From Kutzneria kofuensis (GTDB lineage: Bacteria > Actinomycetota > Actinomycetes > Mycobacteriales > Pseudonocardiaceae), in contig NZ_JACHIR010000001.1 of assembly GCF_014203355.1 (NCBI RefSeq), forward strand, positions 1,552,038 through 1,616,037: a stretch of 64,000 nt of DNA, written 5' to 3'. Positions 35,145 through 43,274 of the stretch are shown here, one piece after another; the stretch's first letter is position 1, and each line of letters begins with the position of its first letter. The notes beneath the pieces were generated by a model. The model was given only the letters and a program-made list of their open reading frames with translations, made no database searches and was not told the origin of the DNA. The translations under genes were made by a program, and so were the position numbers.

Positions 35145-35957
35145 TCAGCCGGCGGAGACCGTCACGGCCCCCGTGTGCAGCACGCCGCCGGTCTGGAACT
35201 GGATGAACAGCCGCCAGTCGCCGGGCTTCGGCAGCATCGCCTCGAACGAGAGCGTCGAGCCTTCCCTGCCCTGCGGGTGCAGGTGAGCGAAGGCGAGATC
35301 GGTTGCGTGGAACGCAGTCAGGTGCGCATACGTGTCAAGGTAGGGCTGGAGGTCGGTGACGGGCTGGCCGTCCTTGGCGACGGCGATGGTCAGCTTGTGG
35401 GTCATGCCGGCCATCGGCTTGTCGCCGCCGACCGTCAACGTGTAGCCATCGACCTCCGTGGTTGCGGCCGGCGCAGCCAAGGCGGACGTGGTTGCAGCGC
35501 CGGGAACGGTGACGGGTTGGCTGAGCACCTCGTCGGTGCCCTTGACGACGAACTGCGTGTACGCCCGGTAGGAACCAGGCTCGGCGGCGGACAGCGGCGC
35601 GGTCCAGGTGCCGTCGGCGGCCATGGTCGGGTGCACGTGCTGGAACCCGGTCAGGTCGGAACGCACCAGATAGAAGTGCATGAGTTTGGTCTGCTCCGGC
35701 TCGAACTCGGTGACGGCCCGGCCGTCGGGGCCGACGATCCGGAACCGGAACGAGGCGGACACGGTGGTCGACGCCGGCTCGAACCTGTAGCCGCCGGACT
35801 CGGCGGCGAGGCCGTCGGTCATGGCCATGCCGGGCATGGACATCGCGGACGACGTGGTCGGCGGCATCGAAGCCATGTGGTCGGGGGCGCTGCCGCAGGC
35901 AGCGGTCAACAACCCGGCGGCGACAACGGCCGCCAGGGCACGCGTGATCGTGAACAT
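35145..35957 (-). CDS. Methionine-rich lipoprotein near the copper genes
   Basis: This 270-residue exported lipoprotein has signal MFTITRALAAVVAAGLLTAAC with the lipobox TAAC, then a Met/His-rich stretch (HMASMPPTTSSAMSMPGMAM) typical of extracytoplasmic copper binding. Two beta-sandwich-like halves follow; LMHFYLVRSDLTGFQHVHP and FAHLHPQGREG carry His clusters. It ends convergently after copA and precedes a second small envelope gene on the same strand. A role in periplasmic-side copper handling is inferred from the Met/His content and position; no experimentally known homologue is recognised. Confidence 0.75.
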   Translation of the reverse strand: MFTITRALAAVVAAGLLTAACGSAPDHMASMPPTTSSAMSMPGMAMTDGLAAESGGYRFEPASTTVSASFRFRIVGPDGRAVTEFEPEQTKLMHFYLVRSDLTGFQHVHPTMAADGTWTAPLSAAEPGSYRAYTQFVVKGTDEVLSQPVTVPGAATTSALAAPAATTEVDGYTLTVGGDKPMAGMTHKLTIAVAKDGQPVTDLQPYLDTYAHLTAFHATDLAFAHLHPQGREGSTLSFEAMLPKPGDWRLFIQFQTGGVLHTGAVTVSAG

Positions 35958-36009
35958 TGATGATGTCTTTCCGGGATACGTGAACAGGACGGCTCAAGGC
36001 GAGCGCCGA

Positions 36010-36345
36010 TCACGTCCGGGAGACACACACCATGGTCAACAGCTGGGCGCCGGCCAGCGGCGGCCCGCGACGGCTCGGGCCACCGACGAGCAGCGGCCGC
36101 CACAGCACCGTCAACAGGACGGCGACCACGAGGAGCACCAGGGCCAGGAGCGGCGCCTGGTCGCGCGACGGCGTCGTGAAGACACACACGCCACCGTGGC
36201 CGGACCCCATGTCCATGCCGGGGTGGGCGACGGCGGTCATTGTCGGCATCGCGACGCCGGAACAGTCCTGCGCCGGCAACCCGTGCATGAGGAAGACACC
36301 GGCCAGCACGGCGAGCACAGTCAGCAGCCGCGCACCGGAAGTCAC
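36010..36345 (-). CDS. Small membrane protein, DUF6153-like
   Basis: The 111-residue protein has two hydrophobic helices (LLTVLAVLAGVFLMHGLPA and LLALVLLVVAVLLTVLWRPL) separated by a Met/His-rich loop (HPGMDMGSGHGG) with two Cys. This is the layout of small actinomycete membrane proteins beside copper genes. Upstream, TACC-N7-GGTA at 36357-36371 within a C/G-rich block is weakly reminiscent of a CsoR site. It is 52 bp upstream of the lipoprotein gene on the same strand. Confidence 0.7.
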   Translation of the reverse strand: MTSGARLLTVLAVLAGVFLMHGLPAQDCSGVAMPTMTAVAHPGMDMGSGHGGVCVFTTPSRDQAPLLALVLLVVAVLLTVLWRPLLVGGPSRRGPPLAGAQLLTMVCVSRT

Positions 36346-36466
36346 GGGGTCGAGGATACCCCACCCCGGTAATGGGGCAGCCGATCCGGCGCACCCCTAG
36401 AGCGCCGGATCGGCCACCCTCCCCCGCGCAGCCAATACACGTCCGCGACGATGGCTTCGTCGCTTC

Positions 36467-36501
36467 AGCGAAACCGTACCCCACCGTCGAACCGTTTCGC
36501 T
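36467..36501. promoter_or_regulatory. Inverted repeat upstream of the XRE regulator
   Basis: AGCGAAAC (36467-36474) and GTTTCGCT (36494-36501) are exact inverted copies 27 bp apart, about 110 bp before the XRE gene. A TACGCT hexamer at 36501-36506 could be a -10 element, which would put the repeat over the -35 region. Confidence 0.55.
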
Positions 36502-36612
36502 ACGCTGGAGAGAAGTGAACTTGAGGGGTAGTGACCCCCTCTTGACGCTGGCACCACAGGGCACCGAGGTGGCATCCTGGTTCAGCAACGCCAAGCCGGG
36601 GGGAGCGGAGAC

Positions 36613-37119
36613 ATGAGCACCGATCGCGAGCAGACATCCACCGTGCTGAGCGACCGGCTCAACCGCCTCTTCGACGTGCGCCGGCCCGCGGATTCACCGG
36701 AACACGCCTACACCAACCGCGAGGTCGTCACCGGGTGCAAGGCCGCCGGCTTCGAGCTGTCCGAGTCCCATTTGTCGGAGCTGCGGCGCGGCGTGAAGCA
36801 GAACCCCACGCTGCGTACCCTGCAGGCGATCGCCTCGTTCTTCCAGGTCCAGGTCGGCTACTTCACCGACGCCGTGATCCCCGCCGACATCGACCGGGAG
36901 CTCACCGCGCAGGCCGACCGGCTGGCGAAAACGCTTGCGGCCAACCAGGCGGCCCAGGACGAGCTGCGGGCCGCCACCCAGGAGCTGCAGCAGGCCATGC
37001 GTGACTCCGGCGTCACGAAGATGGCCCACCGGGGCATGGTCGACGCCCGCACCGCCCGCGAGCAGGCATCGATGATGCGTGCCCTGGCCAAGGCCCTCAT
37101 CGACGTCGACGACGCGTGA
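36613..37119 (+). CDS. XRE-family transcriptional regulator, EspR-like layout
   Basis: This 168-residue protein has an N-terminal Cro/C1-type helix-turn-helix of the long-spaced form found in EspR-like proteins: YTNREVVTGCKAAGFELSES, HLSELRRGVKQNPTLRTLQA and IASFFQVQVGYFTDA. A coiled, Glu/Gln-rich C-terminus follows (LAKTLAANQAAQDELRAATQ). Such genes usually sit before a multi-helix MAB_1171c/DUF6545 protein. Here the next frame overlaps it by 4 bp but is very short. Confidence 0.85.
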   Translation: MSTDREQTSTVLSDRLNRLFDVRRPADSPEHAYTNREVVTGCKAAGFELSESHLSELRRGVKQNPTLRTLQAIASFFQVQVGYFTDAVIPADIDRELTAQADRLAKTLAANQAAQDELRAATQELQQAMRDSGVTKMAHRGMVDARTAREQASMMRALAKALIDVDDA

Positions 37120-37418
37120 CCATCGCCCCGCTGTTCCGCCGAACGCAGCACATCCTGACTCCGTCCGCGCTACATTCGGCCCCGATGACCGCGCCGCTGA
37201 GCGACAGTCAGATTCGCCGACCTGGAACCCGGGCCCGCTACGCCCGCCGGCTGATCCCGCTGTGGCAGCGGCTGACCGACGAGTTCCCGCACATCGCGTT
37301 GCCGCACACCGGGAACGACTTCGAGCGGATCACCGTGGAGATCACCGAAAACCTGGCCGAACTGGCCCGGTACGGCAGGCTCGGGCCCGGTGGATGGTCG
37401 CGGTCGGCGACCGGCTGA
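37116..37418 (+). pseudogene. Short frame resembling a DUF6545 C-terminal fragment
   Basis: GTG 37116 overlaps the XRE stop (GTGA). From about residue 40 the translation (YARRLIPLWQRLTDEFPHIA, then ERITVEITENLAELARYGRL) is similar to the cytoplasmic domain after the membrane helices of MAB_1171c-type proteins. The expected seven or more helices are absent, so it is probably the leftover of a deleted partner. A genuine 100-residue protein coupled to the regulator cannot be excluded. It ends 15 bp before the next gene. Confidence 0.45.
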
Positions 37419-37433
37419 GGAAGGACCCTGAGC

Positions 37434-38390
37434 ATGGGCGTGCGCGTCTCCGTGCTGGACACGTCCCCGATCGTGCGGGGCAGCACCGCCCGGGAGGCGC
37501 TGCGGAACACGCTTGACCTGGCGATCCTCGCCGACGAGCTGGGGTTTCACCGCTACTGGGTGCCCGAGCACCACGGCATGCGCGGCGTCGCCAGCTCCGC
37601 GCCGGCGGTGGTGGTCGGCCGGCTCGCCGCCGCGACCGAGCGGATCCGGGTCGGGGCCGGCGGCGTGCTGCTGCCCAACCACGCGCCGATCATCGTCGCC
37701 GAGCAGTTCGGCACGCTGGAGGCGTTCCACCCCGGCCGGATCGACCTGGGCCTCGGCCGCGCGCTCGGCGGCCCGCAGCACGCGGCCGATGCCGTGCGGA
37801 GCGAGCGGGAACGGACCGCCAAGAGCTTCGAGGAGCAGGTCAGGGAGTTGCTCCGGTACTTCACCGCCGACGAACTTGTCCGCGCGGTGCCGGCCGTCGA
37901 CAACCTGCCGGAGATCTGGCTGCTCGGGTCCAGCGGCCACAGCGCTTCGCTCGCCGGTTCGCTCGGTCTCGGCTACGCCTTCGCGCACCACCTCAAGCCG
38001 GAGAACGCCGTCGAGGCGCTGGGGAACTACCACGGGCCGCGCACCCTGGTCAGCGTCTCGGTGATCGTCGCCGACACCGACGCGCAGGCCGAATACCTGG
38101 CCGGCTCCACCCGGTTGAAGGTGCTCAGCCGGGTCCGCGGCAACCGTGTCCAGCTGCCCAGCCCCGCCGACGCCGCCGCGTACCCGTACACCGACGACGA
38201 CCGGGCCGAGATCGCCGTCCGATCGGGTGGAGTGCTGGTCGGGTCCCCGGACACGGTCCGCGGGCTGTTGCAGGCTGTCCTGGACGAGACCGGCACGACG
38301 GAGCTCATGCTGACCACGCCGGTGTACGAGCACGCGGCGCGCCGCCGCTCGTACGAGCTGGTCGGCAAGATCGCCCCGTTGCTGCGTTGA
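37434..38390 (+). CDS. LLM-class flavin oxidoreductase, MsnO8 type
   Basis: This 318-residue luciferase-like TIM-barrel enzyme has SVLDTSPIVRGSTAREALRN at the N-terminus. The sequence YWVPEHHGMRGVASSAPAVV and the pattern LLPNHAPIIVAEQFGTLEAF are the hallmark of MsnO8/YhbW-type FMN monooxygenases. It starts at ATG 37434 with GAGGAAGG upstream. The MpaB-like oxygenase gene follows after 12 bp, so the two are probably co-transcribed. Substrate unknown. Confidence 0.9.
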   Translation: MGVRVSVLDTSPIVRGSTAREALRNTLDLAILADELGFHRYWVPEHHGMRGVASSAPAVVVGRLAAATERIRVGAGGVLLPNHAPIIVAEQFGTLEAFHPGRIDLGLGRALGGPQHAADAVRSERERTAKSFEEQVRELLRYFTADELVRAVPAVDNLPEIWLLGSSGHSASLAGSLGLGYAFAHHLKPENAVEALGNYHGPRTLVSVSVIVADTDAQAEYLAGSTRLKVLSRVRGNRVQLPSPADAAAYPYTDDDRAEIAVRSGGVLVGSPDTVRGLLQAVLDETGTTELMLTTPVYEHAARRRSYELVGKIAPLLR

Positions 38391-38402
38391 CGGGAGGCAC
38401 CG

Positions 38403-39293
38403 ATGGGGCGGTACGACCGGCTGCGCGAGTTCCGGCGGCTCGATCCCGACCGCGACTACCACCGCATCTACCGGGACATGGCGCTACTGGAGTTCCCGTG
38501 GGACATGACCATGGGCATCCAGTTGGGCTTCTACCGCAACTTCGCGGTGCCGGGCATCAGCGCGCTGCTGGACCGCACCGGCCGGATGACCGCGCACACC
38601 CAGCGGCGCCTGGACAACACCGGCATCCTGATCTTCGAAGTGGTCCGTTACGGCTTCGAGCACGAGCGCGGCCTGGCCGCGGTGCGGCAGATCCGGCGCG
38701 TACACGGCGCGGCGACGCGGCAGGTGAGCACGCCGGAGCGGCCGTGGCGGATCCCCAACCACGAATTCGTCTACGTGCTCGGCACCTTCGTGATTCCGGC
38801 GCTGCGCTGGCTGGACGCCTACGCGTGGCGGCCGATCTGCTGCCATGAGCGGACCGCGATGTTCCGGTTCTACCAGGAGCTGGGCCGGCTGATGGGCGTA
38901 CGGGAGGTGCCGCCGACGCTGCCCGAGTTCGAGACGTGGTTCGACGCGTACGAACGGGAACATTTCGGCTACACCATTGAGAACCAGCGGCAGTGGGACG
39001 CCACCCGCGCCCAGCTGACCGAGCTGTTCGCGGCCTGGCTGCCCGGGCCGCTCGCGCCGGCCGGCCGCCGATTCGCCGACACCATGGCGAATGCCCTGCT
39101 GGACGACCGGTTGCGCACGGCGCTCGGCGTCGGCGCCGTGCCGGCGTGGGCAGTGCACGCGGCACGGGTTGCGTTCAAGGCACGGGGTAGGGTAGGGCGC
39201 TGGCTGCCCGTCCGGAAAACGCCGCTCCACCAGGACGAACTGGTCACGCCGAGCTACCCCGACGGGTACGAGATCGAGCGCGTCGGACTCTGA
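38403..39293 (+). CDS. MpaB-like (DUF2236) oxygenase family protein
   Basis: This 296-residue helical heme-type oxygenase-family protein is related to latex-clearing and MpaB proteins. Visible family features include LLEFPWDMTMGIQLGFYRNF, YGFEHERGLAAVRQIRRVHG and the His-containing NHEFVYVLGTFVIPALRWLD. It has no signal peptide. It is 12 bp downstream of the LLM gene. Specific oxidation target unknown. Confidence 0.85.
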   Translation: MGRYDRLREFRRLDPDRDYHRIYRDMALLEFPWDMTMGIQLGFYRNFAVPGISALLDRTGRMTAHTQRRLDNTGILIFEVVRYGFEHERGLAAVRQIRRVHGAATRQVSTPERPWRIPNHEFVYVLGTFVIPALRWLDAYAWRPICCHERTAMFRFYQELGRLMGVREVPPTLPEFETWFDAYEREHFGYTIENQRQWDATRAQLTELFAAWLPGPLAPAGRRFADTMANALLDDRLRTALGVGAVPAWAVHAARVAFKARGRVGRWLPVRKTPLHQDELVTPSYPDGYEIERVGL

Positions 39294-39364
39294 TCGTCCC
39301 CAGTGGACCGCCCTTCGACGTCAATTCGCTTTGCGGCGCCGACGCGGTCGCTAGGGTTGATGCC

Positions 39365-40453
39365 ATGTCGATCCCACCCGGTCTGCTGGCCCGGCGCACC
39401 TCGGAACTGCCGCGCCAGCTGTGGCACCTCGGCGGCCTGATGTCGATCCGGGTCACCGCCGGCGACACCGACGGCGCGCTGAGCGTCGTCGAGCAGCGGG
39501 CGTTGCGCGGCTATGCCACGCCGCCGCACGTCCACTCCCGCGAGGACGAGACCCTTGTGGTGCTGGAGGGGGAACTCGAGTACACGGTCGGCGGCCGCGA
39601 CGGCGTCCTGCGGGCCGGCGAGTCGGTGTTCCTGCCCCGGCACACGGCGCACCGGTTCGCGGTGATCTCCGAGCGGGCGCACTACCTCATGCTCATCACG
39701 CCCGGCGGCTTCGAGGAGATGTTCCAGGTCGTCAGCTCCCCCGCCGCCGAGGAACGGCTGCCCGACGCCGACGACGCCTGGACGCACACCGATCCGGACG
39801 TGCTGGCCGCGGAGTCGGCGGCGCGCGGCACCACCGTGTTCCGGGACGATCCCGTCGAGCGGGCGCGTCAGCTGGAGTTGCTCGAGACCGCCCCCGGAAC
39901 CGCGGAGTCCTATCGGTGTCTCGCCGCCACGGTCGCCGGCCCCGGGCCAACGTTCGACGACGTCATCGACGGGCTTGTCGTTGCGGCCAAACGAATCCCG
40001 GGCGATCCCGGGCATGCCCGGGCGCTCATTCTGCTCGGTATCCTCGCCGAGACCTCGCACGACGCCGTTTCGGCGCGGCTGCCCGGGATTCTCGACGCCC
40101 TCGGCCCGGACCAACCGGAGAGCGTCTTGTTGGCCCTGGCGTTCCTGGGCGCTCACTTCCGTGAGCACTCCGCTGCCGTGCTCGCGGTGTTGCGGGGTCT
40201 GCCCGACGAGGACCGCCAGCGGCTGGAACGCTGCCTCGCCGACGTCGACCCGAGCCGGATCGGCCGGTCGTGGCCCACGCCCGCGCTCTGGGAACTCAGC
40301 GACTCCGAGCGGGAGCTCGACCGCCGCTGGCGGGCCGAGGGCGATTGGGATGCCGCCACCGTGCAGGCCATCTGGGACGCCGAGACCACCTCCCTGCTGG
40401 CCTTCATGGGCGCCAAGGCCGACCACCACGTGGAACGGAACGCACGTGTCTGA
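39365..40453 (+). CDS. Cupin-domain protein with helical C-terminal extension
   Basis: This 362-residue protein has a complete cupin barrel in residues about 40-115: PPHVHSREDETLVVLEGELE gives the HxHxxxxE motif 1, and HTAHRFAVISERA gives the motif 2 His. Residues 180-362 form an unassigned helical region reminiscent of a HEAT/TPR-like bundle. A cupin metal site suggests a dioxygenase, isomerase or sensor; nothing further can be said. The methyltransferase gene overlaps its end by 8 bp. Confidence 0.82.
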   Translation: MSIPPGLLARRTSELPRQLWHLGGLMSIRVTAGDTDGALSVVEQRALRGYATPPHVHSREDETLVVLEGELEYTVGGRDGVLRAGESVFLPRHTAHRFAVISERAHYLMLITPGGFEEMFQVVSSPAAEERLPDADDAWTHTDPDVLAAESAARGTTVFRDDPVERARQLELLETAPGTAESYRCLAATVAGPGPTFDDVIDGLVVAAKRIPGDPGHARALILLGILAETSHDAVSARLPGILDALGPDQPESVLLALAFLGAHFREHSAAVLAVLRGLPDEDRQRLERCLADVDPSRIGRSWPTPALWELSDSERELDRRWRAEGDWDAATVQAIWDAETTSLLAFMGAKADHHVERNARV

Positions 40454-41234
40454 CCTCATGGACATTCTCGCTTGCCCGGCCTGTCTCGGCTCTCTCACCA
40501 CCGTCGCCGACGGTGTCGAGTGCACCACGTGCGGCCACACCTATCCGGATGCCGGCGGCTACCTTGATCTCGGTCCCGCCTCCCGGGCTCCCGGCGCCGG
40601 ACTCGGCCAGTTCTTCCTCCAGGATCCGCTGCACGTGCCCCGGTACGAACAGCACACGCGGACCTCCTTCCTCCAGATCATGGGCGACAACTGGGAGAAC
40701 GCCCTGACCCCCGAGGCCGAGGACGACTATCTGCGGGCCCACCTCACCGCCGCCGACGCCCCTCTGCTCGATCTCGCCTGCGGCGCCGGCCGTTGGACCC
40801 GCACCCTCGTCGACCATCTCGGCCTCGACCGTGTCGTCGCCCTCGACCTCAGCGTCCCCATGATCGACGCCATCCGCGCCGAACTGCCCGGCGTTCGCGT
40901 CGTCCGGGGCACCGCCCTCCGCCTGCCCTTCGCCACCGGCTCCCTCGGCGCCGTCAACTGCTCCAACGCCCTCCAGTTGCTGCCCGAGCCCCGGGACGTC
41001 CTGCGCGAGGTCGCCCGCTGCCTTCGCCCCGGCGGCCTCTTCACCGCGTTCACCTACCGCCATGCCGAACGCCCCACCTACCGGCATTTCCAGCGGCAGC
41101 ACGAGAACACCTTCGGCGTCCGGTCCTTCACGCCCGCCGAGCTCATGTCCTGGCTGATCGCCGCCGGCCTCGATCTCATCGACCTCCGCAGCCCCGCCGG
41201 CATGCTCCTGCTCACCGCCCGGAGAACCGAATGA
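40446..41234 (+). CDS. Zinc-ribbon class I methyltransferase
   Basis: This 262-residue protein has an N-terminal four-Cys ribbon (ILACPACLGSL and CTTCGHTY) like the RlmA/UbiE-related Trm112p-fused enzymes. The SAM Rossmann core follows: LLDLACGAGRWTRTLVDHLG, VVALDLSVPMIDAIRAELPG and CSNALQLLPEPRDVLREVAR. GTG 40446 overlaps the cupin end, suggesting coupling; ATG 40458 is an alternative. It ends with an ATGA overlap into the amidohydrolase. Substrate unknown. Confidence 0.85.
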   Translation: MSDLMDILACPACLGSLTTVADGVECTTCGHTYPDAGGYLDLGPASRAPGAGLGQFFLQDPLHVPRYEQHTRTSFLQIMGDNWENALTPEAEDDYLRAHLTAADAPLLDLACGAGRWTRTLVDHLGLDRVVALDLSVPMIDAIRAELPGVRVVRGTALRLPFATGSLGAVNCSNALQLLPEPRDVLREVARCLRPGGLFTAFTYRHAERPTYRHFQRQHENTFGVRSFTPAELMSWLIAAGLDLIDLRSPAGMLLLTARRTE

Positions 41235-42265
41235 TCCGCATCCGTGGCAACGCCCTGCCGTCCGGTGAGGTCGTCGACCTCTGTGCCGACGGCGATCGGT
41301 GGACGACCGACCCCGCCCCCGGCGCCGAGCTGATCGAGGGCTGGCTGCTGCCGGGACTCGTCGACGCGCACACCCATCCCGGAGCGGAGAAACCCGGCGA
41401 TCCGCTCGATGAGGACTTGCTGCGGGAGGACCTGCACCGGCACGTCGACGCCGGCGTGACCGTCATCCGTGCCCCCGGCATCGCCGGCGAGCCGCCCGCG
41501 TGGTTCGGCCGGGATCCCGATGTGCCGCGCGCCTGGCACGCCGGTCCGTGGCTCGCGCAGCACGGCCAGTTCTTCGACGGCTGGGGCCGCCGGGTCGAGC
41601 ACTCCGAGTTGCCCGGCGTCGCCGCCGCCCAGGCCGCCCGCACCGGCTGGGCCAAGATCATCGCCGACTGGGGTCCCGACGACGAGCCCGTGCCCCTCAC
41701 CGTGCTTCGCGCCGTCGTCGACGCCGTGCACGCCGTCGGCGGCCGCGTCGCCGCCCACTCGCAGCAGGCCGCCGGCGGTCTCGCCGCCGTCGCCGCCGGT
41801 GTCGACTCCATCGAGCACGGCATGTGCCTCGACCCGTCCGCCCTGGCCACCATGGCCGCTCGGGGCAGCGTCCTCACGCCCACCCTCTCCGTCATCGAGA
41901 GTGGCCTGTCCAAGGCTCGTTCCGCCCCTCCCGGCCCTCGCCGCGACTGGTACCTCAACGGTGCCGAAGCCCATGGCCGCCTTGCCGCCACTGCCGTCGA
42001 GGCCGGCGTCACCGTCCTCGCCGGCACCGATTCCCGCCCCACCGGCCGCATCACCGACGAGATCCTCGCCCTGGTCAACGCCGGTCTCCGCCCCCACGAC
42101 GCCCTCGCCGCCGCCTCCTGGTCAGCTCGCACCTACCTCGGACTGGGCGGTCTCACCCCCGGCTCCCCCGCCGACGCCGTCGTCTATCCCGCCGACCCCC
42201 GCACCGACCTCTCCCTCCTGGCCAACCCCACCGCCGTCATCCTCCGCGGCCGCCGCGTCCGCTGA
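41231..42265 (+). CDS. Amidohydrolase-superfamily metal hydrolase
   Basis: This 344-residue TIM-barrel hydrolase has the binuclear site entrance LLPGLVDAHTHPGAEK (HxH). The second His pair is in VAAHSQQAAGGLAAV and SIEHGMCLDPSA, and the catalytic Asp is in VLAGTDSRPTGR. The closing strand SPADAVVYPADPRTDLSLLA is typical of imidazolonepropionase/prolidase-like members. Translation is coupled to the methyltransferase (ATGA). No strong hint of the substrate. Confidence 0.87.
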   Translation: MIRIRGNALPSGEVVDLCADGDRWTTDPAPGAELIEGWLLPGLVDAHTHPGAEKPGDPLDEDLLREDLHRHVDAGVTVIRAPGIAGEPPAWFGRDPDVPRAWHAGPWLAQHGQFFDGWGRRVEHSELPGVAAAQAARTGWAKIIADWGPDDEPVPLTVLRAVVDAVHAVGGRVAAHSQQAAGGLAAVAAGVDSIEHGMCLDPSALATMAARGSVLTPTLSVIESGLSKARSAPPGPRRDWYLNGAEAHGRLAATAVEAGVTVLAGTDSRPTGRITDEILALVNAGLRPHDALAAASWSARTYLGLGGLTPGSPADAVVYPADPRTDLSLLANPTAVILRGRRVR

Positions 42266-42362
42266 CCCTCGGCTCCACCACAACCTCCCCGCCCCACCCC
42301 GCCGCGCACCCTTACCGCCCGCCCGACGCCCCTCCCCTCTCCCCCTCCTTCTCCCCCGACGC

Positions 42363-42500
42363 ACGTGAGTGGCTCACTTCGCTTCCAGAACCACCTGAGC
42401 CACTCACATACCTCCGAGACCACATGAGCCACTCACGTACCCGAAGGAGGGCAAGTGAGCCACTCACGTACCCCCAAGGGGGAAAGTGAGCCACTCACGT
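42363..42500. repeat. Array 1 of a 14-bp hyphenated palindrome, about 31-bp period
   Basis: The unit TGAGCCACTCACGT occurs at 42396 (last bases AT), 42425, 42456 and 42487, and in inverted orientation (ACGTGAGTGGCTCA) at 42363-42376. Start-to-start steps are 33, 29, 31 and 31 bp. Each unit is itself palindromic around the CCA spacer (GTGAG-CCA-CTCAC), and the first two units form a hairpin with a 19-nt loop. It lies in the 343-bp gap between two plus-strand genes. The rest of that gap is C-rich without coding signals. Confidence 0.9.
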
Positions 42501-42608
42501 GCGCCTCCTCCCCGCCGGCACGGGTCGGTCGCTGCCCGGACCCCACGGATCCCGCCAACTTCTTCCGCTATCGCACACCGGTCTAACCGGTGCGCATAAG
42601 CTCGGTTC

Positions 42609-43274
42609 GTGAGCGAGAACGAGGGTAAGCCGGTGGGGCGGCGGGTGATGCTGTCGATGCTGGGGCTGGGCGCGGCGGGCATCGCGGCAGCGCCGGCATT
42701 GCAGGGCGGATGGCAGAAGCTGCTGGACGCGGACCCGGTGGGAGTGACGGAGCTGCTGCCCAACGGGGGCGGGTTCCGGTATTACAGCGTAACGGCGTCG
42801 GTGCCGGTGAAGAACGAGGCGAATTATCGACTCACAATTGACGGGCTGGTGGACAAGCCTCGGACGTTCACGCTGGCGGAGTTGAATGCGTTGCCGCAGC
42901 GCAGGGTGGTGCACGACGTGCAGTGCACGGACGGCTGGAAGGTGGAGAACGCGGCCTTCACCGGGGTGCCGCTGTCGACGCTGCTCGACGCGGTGGGGGT
43001 GCAGAAGGAAGGGACGGCGATTCGGTTCACGTGCTTTGACGGCGTGTACACGGAAAGCCTCACGCTGGAGCAGGCCCGCCGACCGGATGTGCTGGTGGCG
43101 TTGAAGTTGCAGGACCAGCCGTTGTCGCACGAGCGCGGCGGCCCGGTCCGGCTGTACATCGCGCCGATGTACTTCTACAAGTCGGCCAAGTGGTTGTCCG
43201 GAATCACGGTCACGGAGCGCGTCCAGCAGGGCTACTGGGAGGACTACGGCTATGCAGTCGACGGTTGGCTCTGA
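42609..43274 (+). CDS. YedY/MsrP-like molybdopterin oxidoreductase
   Basis: This 221-residue sulfite-oxidase-fold enzyme has the molybdenum ligand Cys106 in VVHDVQCTDGWKVENAAFTG and a substrate region ending ERGGPVRLYIAPMYFYKSAK. The N-terminus GRRVMLSMLGLGAAGIAAAP is a twin-arginine-like export or anchor signal. It is shorter than E. coli MsrP but complete. The cytochrome b gene overlaps it by 23 bp, so the pair probably forms an envelope electron-transfer module comparable to MsrPQ; the actual substrate is unproven. Confidence 0.9.
   Translation: MSENEGKPVGRRVMLSMLGLGAAGIAAAPALQGGWQKLLDADPVGVTELLPNGGGFRYYSVTASVPVKNEANYRLTIDGLVDKPRTFTLAELNALPQRRVVHDVQCTDGWKVENAAFTGVPLSTLLDAVGVQKEGTAIRFTCFDGVYTESLTLEQARRPDVLVALKLQDQPLSHERGGPVRLYIAPMYFYKSAKWLSGITVTERVQQGYWEDYGYAVDGWL

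Noticed and set aside
42312-42494. Small minus-strand peptide with repeated VSGS and REWL segments (also at 51089-51739)
   Set aside because: The repeated peptides come from translating the DNA repeat unit; no ribosome site, and the segment overlaps non-coding or antisense DNA.
42363-42500. Possible CRISPR array
   Set aside because: Repeats are 14 bp with 15-19 bp intervals, the first unit is inverted, each unit is palindromic and no cas gene is in the window.
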